Positions 61,971 through 64,000 of a DNA stretch of 64,000 nucleotides are shown piece by piece. The notes beneath the pieces were generated by a model that was not told the DNA's origin, searched no databases, and saw nothing but the letters and a program-made list of their open reading frames with translations. Position numbers and translations under genes: made by a program. This stretch comes from Kineococcus sp. NBC_00420 (GTDB taxonomy: Bacteria; Actinomycetota; Actinomycetes; Actinomycetales; Kineococcaceae): positions 1,612,001 to 1,676,000 of the forward strand of contig NZ_CP107930.1 of NCBI RefSeq assembly GCF_036021035.1, written 5' to 3'. The first letter of the stretch is position 1. Every line of letters begins with the position of its first letter.

Positions 61971-62150
61971 TCAGCCCTGATCGTCCCGCGGGTTGAGGGA
62001 CGCCGGATCGCCGTCCTGGTCCTGATCCTCCGAGCCCTCGTCGTCGCGCGCTCCGTCGCCGGACTCCTCGTCCCGGAGGTCGCGGGGGTTCAGCATCCCC
62101 GGGTCCGCGTCGGCGTCCGGCACTTCCGGGTTCTCTCCTGGTTCCTGCAT
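61971..62150 (-). CDS. Small acidic protein with LNPRD repeat
   Basis: This 59-residue protein starts at the ATG at 62150 (MQEPGENPEVPDADADPGM). It has two copies of the LNPRD motif (PGMLNPRDLRDEE and PASLNPRDDQG) separated by a very acidic, glutamate- and aspartate-rich stretch. No domain is recognised. It is too short to have a stable globular fold by itself, and the motif pair suggests a binding peptide. Purine-rich sequence (AGGAGAG) precedes the start. Confidence 0.6.
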   Translation of the reverse strand: MQEPGENPEVPDADADPGMLNPRDLRDEESGDGARDDEGSEDQDQDGDPASLNPRDDQG

Positions 62151-62234
62151 GGCCCCACTGTGCGCCGCGCACGGTCCCGGCGCGCGGGGAACTCCAACGC
62201 GCGGCCCCGGTCACCGGCTCGTAGCGTCGCCACC

Positions 62235-62633
62235 ATGCCCACCGACCTGTACACGGCCGACGTCACGGCGTCCGCCGGAACCGCCCGCTCCGACGACGGT
62301 CTGCTGGAACTCGACGTCCGCGAGGCGACGTCGAGCGACGACTCCGGCGCCACGAACCCCGAACAGCTGATGGCCGCGGCGCTGAGCACGTGCCTGCTGG
62401 AATCCCTGAAGATCGCCACCAGCACCGCCGGGGGCAGCACCGAGGGCGCTCAGGTGCGTTCCCGGGTCACGCTGGCCCAGGACGACGGCCCCGGGTACTC
62501 GGCCCGCTACGAACTCCTGGTCACCCTCCCCGACGCGGGCGCCGAGCCGGACGACGTCCTGCAGCAGGCCCTCTCGATCTGCCCCTTCACGAAGACGATC
62601 GACGCGACGAGCCTCGACGTGCACCTCGTCTGA
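62235..62633 (+). CDS. Ohr/OsmC-family peroxiredoxin
   Basis: This 132-residue protein has the two redox cysteines of the family: Cys in NPEQLMAAALSTCLLESLKIA and Cys in QALSICPFTKTIDAT. Length matches Ohr, which detoxifies organic hydroperoxides. No OhrR is adjacent. ATG at 62235. It stands upstream of the deacetylase-like gene, whose start lies inside a repeat beginning exactly at this stop. Confidence 0.88.
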   Translation: MPTDLYTADVTASAGTARSDDGLLELDVREATSSDDSGATNPEQLMAAALSTCLLESLKIATSTAGGSTEGAQVRSRVTLAQDDGPGYSARYELLVTLPDAGAEPDDVLQQALSICPFTKTIDATSLDVHLV

Positions 62634-62678
62634 CGCGTTCGACGCCTGACGCGCTCGATGTCTGACGTGCTCGATCCC
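62631..62678 (+). repeat. Three 16-base tandem units at a gene junction
   Basis: TGACGCGTTCGACGCC, TGACGCGCTCGATGTC and TGACGTGCTCGATCCC follow one another. The first unit's TGA is the Ohr stop codon and the second unit holds the ATG (62658) of the next gene. Confidence 0.85.
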
Positions 62679-63668
62679 GGGGAGGTCCGCCGGGCCGCCG
62701 CCGCGATCGCGGCCGAGGACGAGGAACGGGCCGGGGTGGCGATGTTCCTCGGGTTGCAGCCCCCACCGCCCCGTCGCGACGACCCGGCGCACGCCGACGT
62801 GGACCTCGGTCGTCGCCTCGGCGTCGTCTGGGACGTCCTGGCCGCGGCGGATCCCGACGTCACCGTGCAGGACGCCCTCGCGGTGCTCGCCGACCTGGAG
62901 TTCCGGCCCGTCCGCGCCCGGGCGGGGAACGAGGTCCCGGGGCGGTTGGCCGCGTGGCGTCCCGAGGGGTGGCGGACACCTCCCCGGGCCGAACGCGACG
63001 CCGAGGCGGCCCGGGTCCGGGACGCCCTCGTCGGGGGGCGCCTCCTGCGCGTCGTGAACTACCACGACACCCCGCTCTCGCGGCAGGAGGAGTTCCGGGT
63101 GGAGCTCCAGGGCTACGCCGCCCGCTTCGATCCCGTGTCCGCCGCCGACGTCCTCGAGTTCTTCGCCACCGGACGGTGGCGCACCGGGCGACCGGGGATC
63201 GTCCCGGCGTTCTTCGACGGTTTCGCCAGCGCGGTGCGCTGCGCTGCCCCGCTGCTGGCCGAGACGGGACTGACCGGCTGGTTCTACCCGCCCACGGAGT
63301 TCCTGGACGTGCGCCCGGGCGACCAGCAGGAGTTCGCCCGTACCCACGACTACGGCGTGCTCGAAAACCCCGGGGACCGGCTCGCCATGACCTGGGACGA
63401 ACTCGCCCACCTCGCCGAGGACCACGAGGTGTGCGGGCACACGGCCACCCACGCGGCGTCGCCCGACGTGGTGAGCGACGACGACGTCGACCGGCAGGTG
63501 CGTGAACCTGTCCGTCGGCTCACCGAGGTCTGCGGGCGGACGCCCGCGGCGTGGGCCTGGCTGGGCGGTACCCCCTTCGACCCCGGTGCGCCCGGGGACC
63601 GCGCGGTGCTGGCCGCGGGGATCCCGTTGCTGACCTCGAACACGACGCTGGAACGCCTACCGTCCTGA
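62658..63668 (+). CDS. Polysaccharide deacetylase-like protein, catalytic site altered
   Basis: This 336-residue protein has a helical N-terminal part (1-125; ADVDLGRRLGVVWDVLAAAD) and a C-terminal NodB-like barrel. The opening motif RVVNYHDTPLSR, the metal pair region (PAFFDGFAS) and GHTATHAASPDVV are visible. The family's TFDDG motif reads FFDG, missing the first aspartate (general base), though the second is kept; HTATH matches the HxxxH metal histidines. It may be a binding or weak deacetylase. No signal peptide is seen, odd for a wall enzyme. Alternative GTG start at 62667. Confidence 0.72.
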   Translation: MSDVLDPGEVRRAAAAIAAEDEERAGVAMFLGLQPPPPRRDDPAHADVDLGRRLGVVWDVLAAADPDVTVQDALAVLADLEFRPVRARAGNEVPGRLAAWRPEGWRTPPRAERDAEAARVRDALVGGRLLRVVNYHDTPLSRQEEFRVELQGYAARFDPVSAADVLEFFATGRWRTGRPGIVPAFFDGFASAVRCAAPLLAETGLTGWFYPPTEFLDVRPGDQQEFARTHDYGVLENPGDRLAMTWDELAHLAEDHEVCGHTATHAASPDVVSDDDVDRQVREPVRRLTEVCGRTPAAWAWLGGTPFDPGAPGDRAVLAAGIPLLTSNTTLERLPS

Positions 63669-63688
63669 CGGCCGGACGACCGGAGGGT

Positions 63689-64000
63689 TCACTTCAGCCC
63701 GCTGCGGGAGATGCCGGCCACGAACTGCCGTTGGGCGACGCCGAAGAGGACGAGCACGGGCAGGATCGAGACCAGCGCGCCGGCCATCAGCGCCGGGTAG
63801 TCCGTCGTGTACTGCCCCTGCAGGAACGACAACCCCACCGGCAACGTGTACAGGTCGGGGTCGCGCAACGCGACCAGCGGCCAGGCGAACTCGTTCCACC
63901 GGTACATGAACGTCATGACCAGCAGCACCGCGATCAGCGGCCGCGACAACGGCAGCACGATCGACCACAACGTGCGGAACTGTCCCGCCCCGTCCAGCTG
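63689..64000 (-). CDS. Sugar ABC transporter permease (MalG/UgpE type), C-terminal part
   Basis: The window edge cuts the N-terminus. The last about 103 residues include the EAA loop QLDGAGQFRTLWSIVLPLSR, then hydrophobic helices (LIAVLLVMTFMYRWNEFAWP, ALMAGALVSILPVLVLFGVA), ending RQFVAGISRSGLK. This is the second permease of a carbohydrate importer of the CUT1 class, with binding-protein and first-permease genes expected upstream beyond the edge. It converges on the deacetylase-like gene. Confidence 0.88.
   Translation of the reverse strand, partial: QLDGAGQFRTLWSIVLPLSRPLIAVLLVMTFMYRWNEFAWPLVALRDPDLYTLPVGLSFLQGQYTTDYPALMAGALVSILPVLVLFGVAQRQFVAGISRSGLK

Overview
The window is about 64 kb of very GC-rich, densely coding DNA. 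It has many GTG starts, GTGA/ATGA stop-start overlaps and possible leaderless genes. Together with ANTAR-domain proteins, SpoIIE-type phosphatases paired with small ATPase and STAS proteins, and a CCA-less tRNA gene, this points to a free-living, motile soil or desert actinobacterium. Gene content fits Kineosporiaceae, most likely Kineococcus or a close relative; this is inference from content, no database was consulted. I see no prophage, insertion sequence, CRISPR array or rRNA.

Layout. 1-9.9 kb: a phosphonate (C-P lyase) locus. It has the end of phnE, a divergent phnF repressor and hexapeptide transferase, then phnGHIJKL, a 2H-phosphoesterase-like gene, phnM, phnN and a ketopantoate-reductase-like gene, nearly all joined by stop-start overlaps. 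The control region holds a PHO-box-like direct repeat and a perfect 10-bp inverted repeat. 10-20 kb: a chemoreceptor, two YsnF/DUF2382 stress proteins, an acidic protein, a GNAT enzyme, an epimerase flanked by two related small WW-motif proteins, and a GGDEF-EAL protein. 19.9-27 kb: a cell-wall block, in which a VanX-like dipeptidase, alanine racemase, D-Ala ligase, histidine kinase and NarL-type regulator form one apparent operon opposite a MurF-like ligase and next to murQ, followed by tRNA-Thr(TGT).

27-46 kb: mixed metabolism and transport: an ATPase-domain regulator, MpaB-like oxygenase, luciferase-like monooxygenase, a decayed EamA transporter, aldo/keto reductase, GGDEF-EAL, EamA, a PP2C phosphatase, two MFS transporters, a TetR-NmrA-type pair with duplicated operators, a PRISE-type reductase opposite an XRE-cupin regulator, and small stress-type proteins. 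46-61 kb: a signalling-rich stretch with two GGDEF-EAL proteins, two large PP2C phosphatases (one with a complete LOV blue-light domain), STAS, ATPase, GAF-ANTAR and two HTH-only proteins, plus a divergent zwf and a fatty-acid desaturase. 61-64 kb: alcohol dehydrogenase, Ohr/OsmC, a deacetylase-like protein and the start of a sugar ABC permease.

The phn genes form a complete C-P lyase core and the cell-wall genes look like a sensor-controlled D-Ala-terminus module. The phosphatase/ATPase/STAS/HTH set looks like partner-switching stress control in which at least one input is light, running beside four c-di-GMP turnover proteins.
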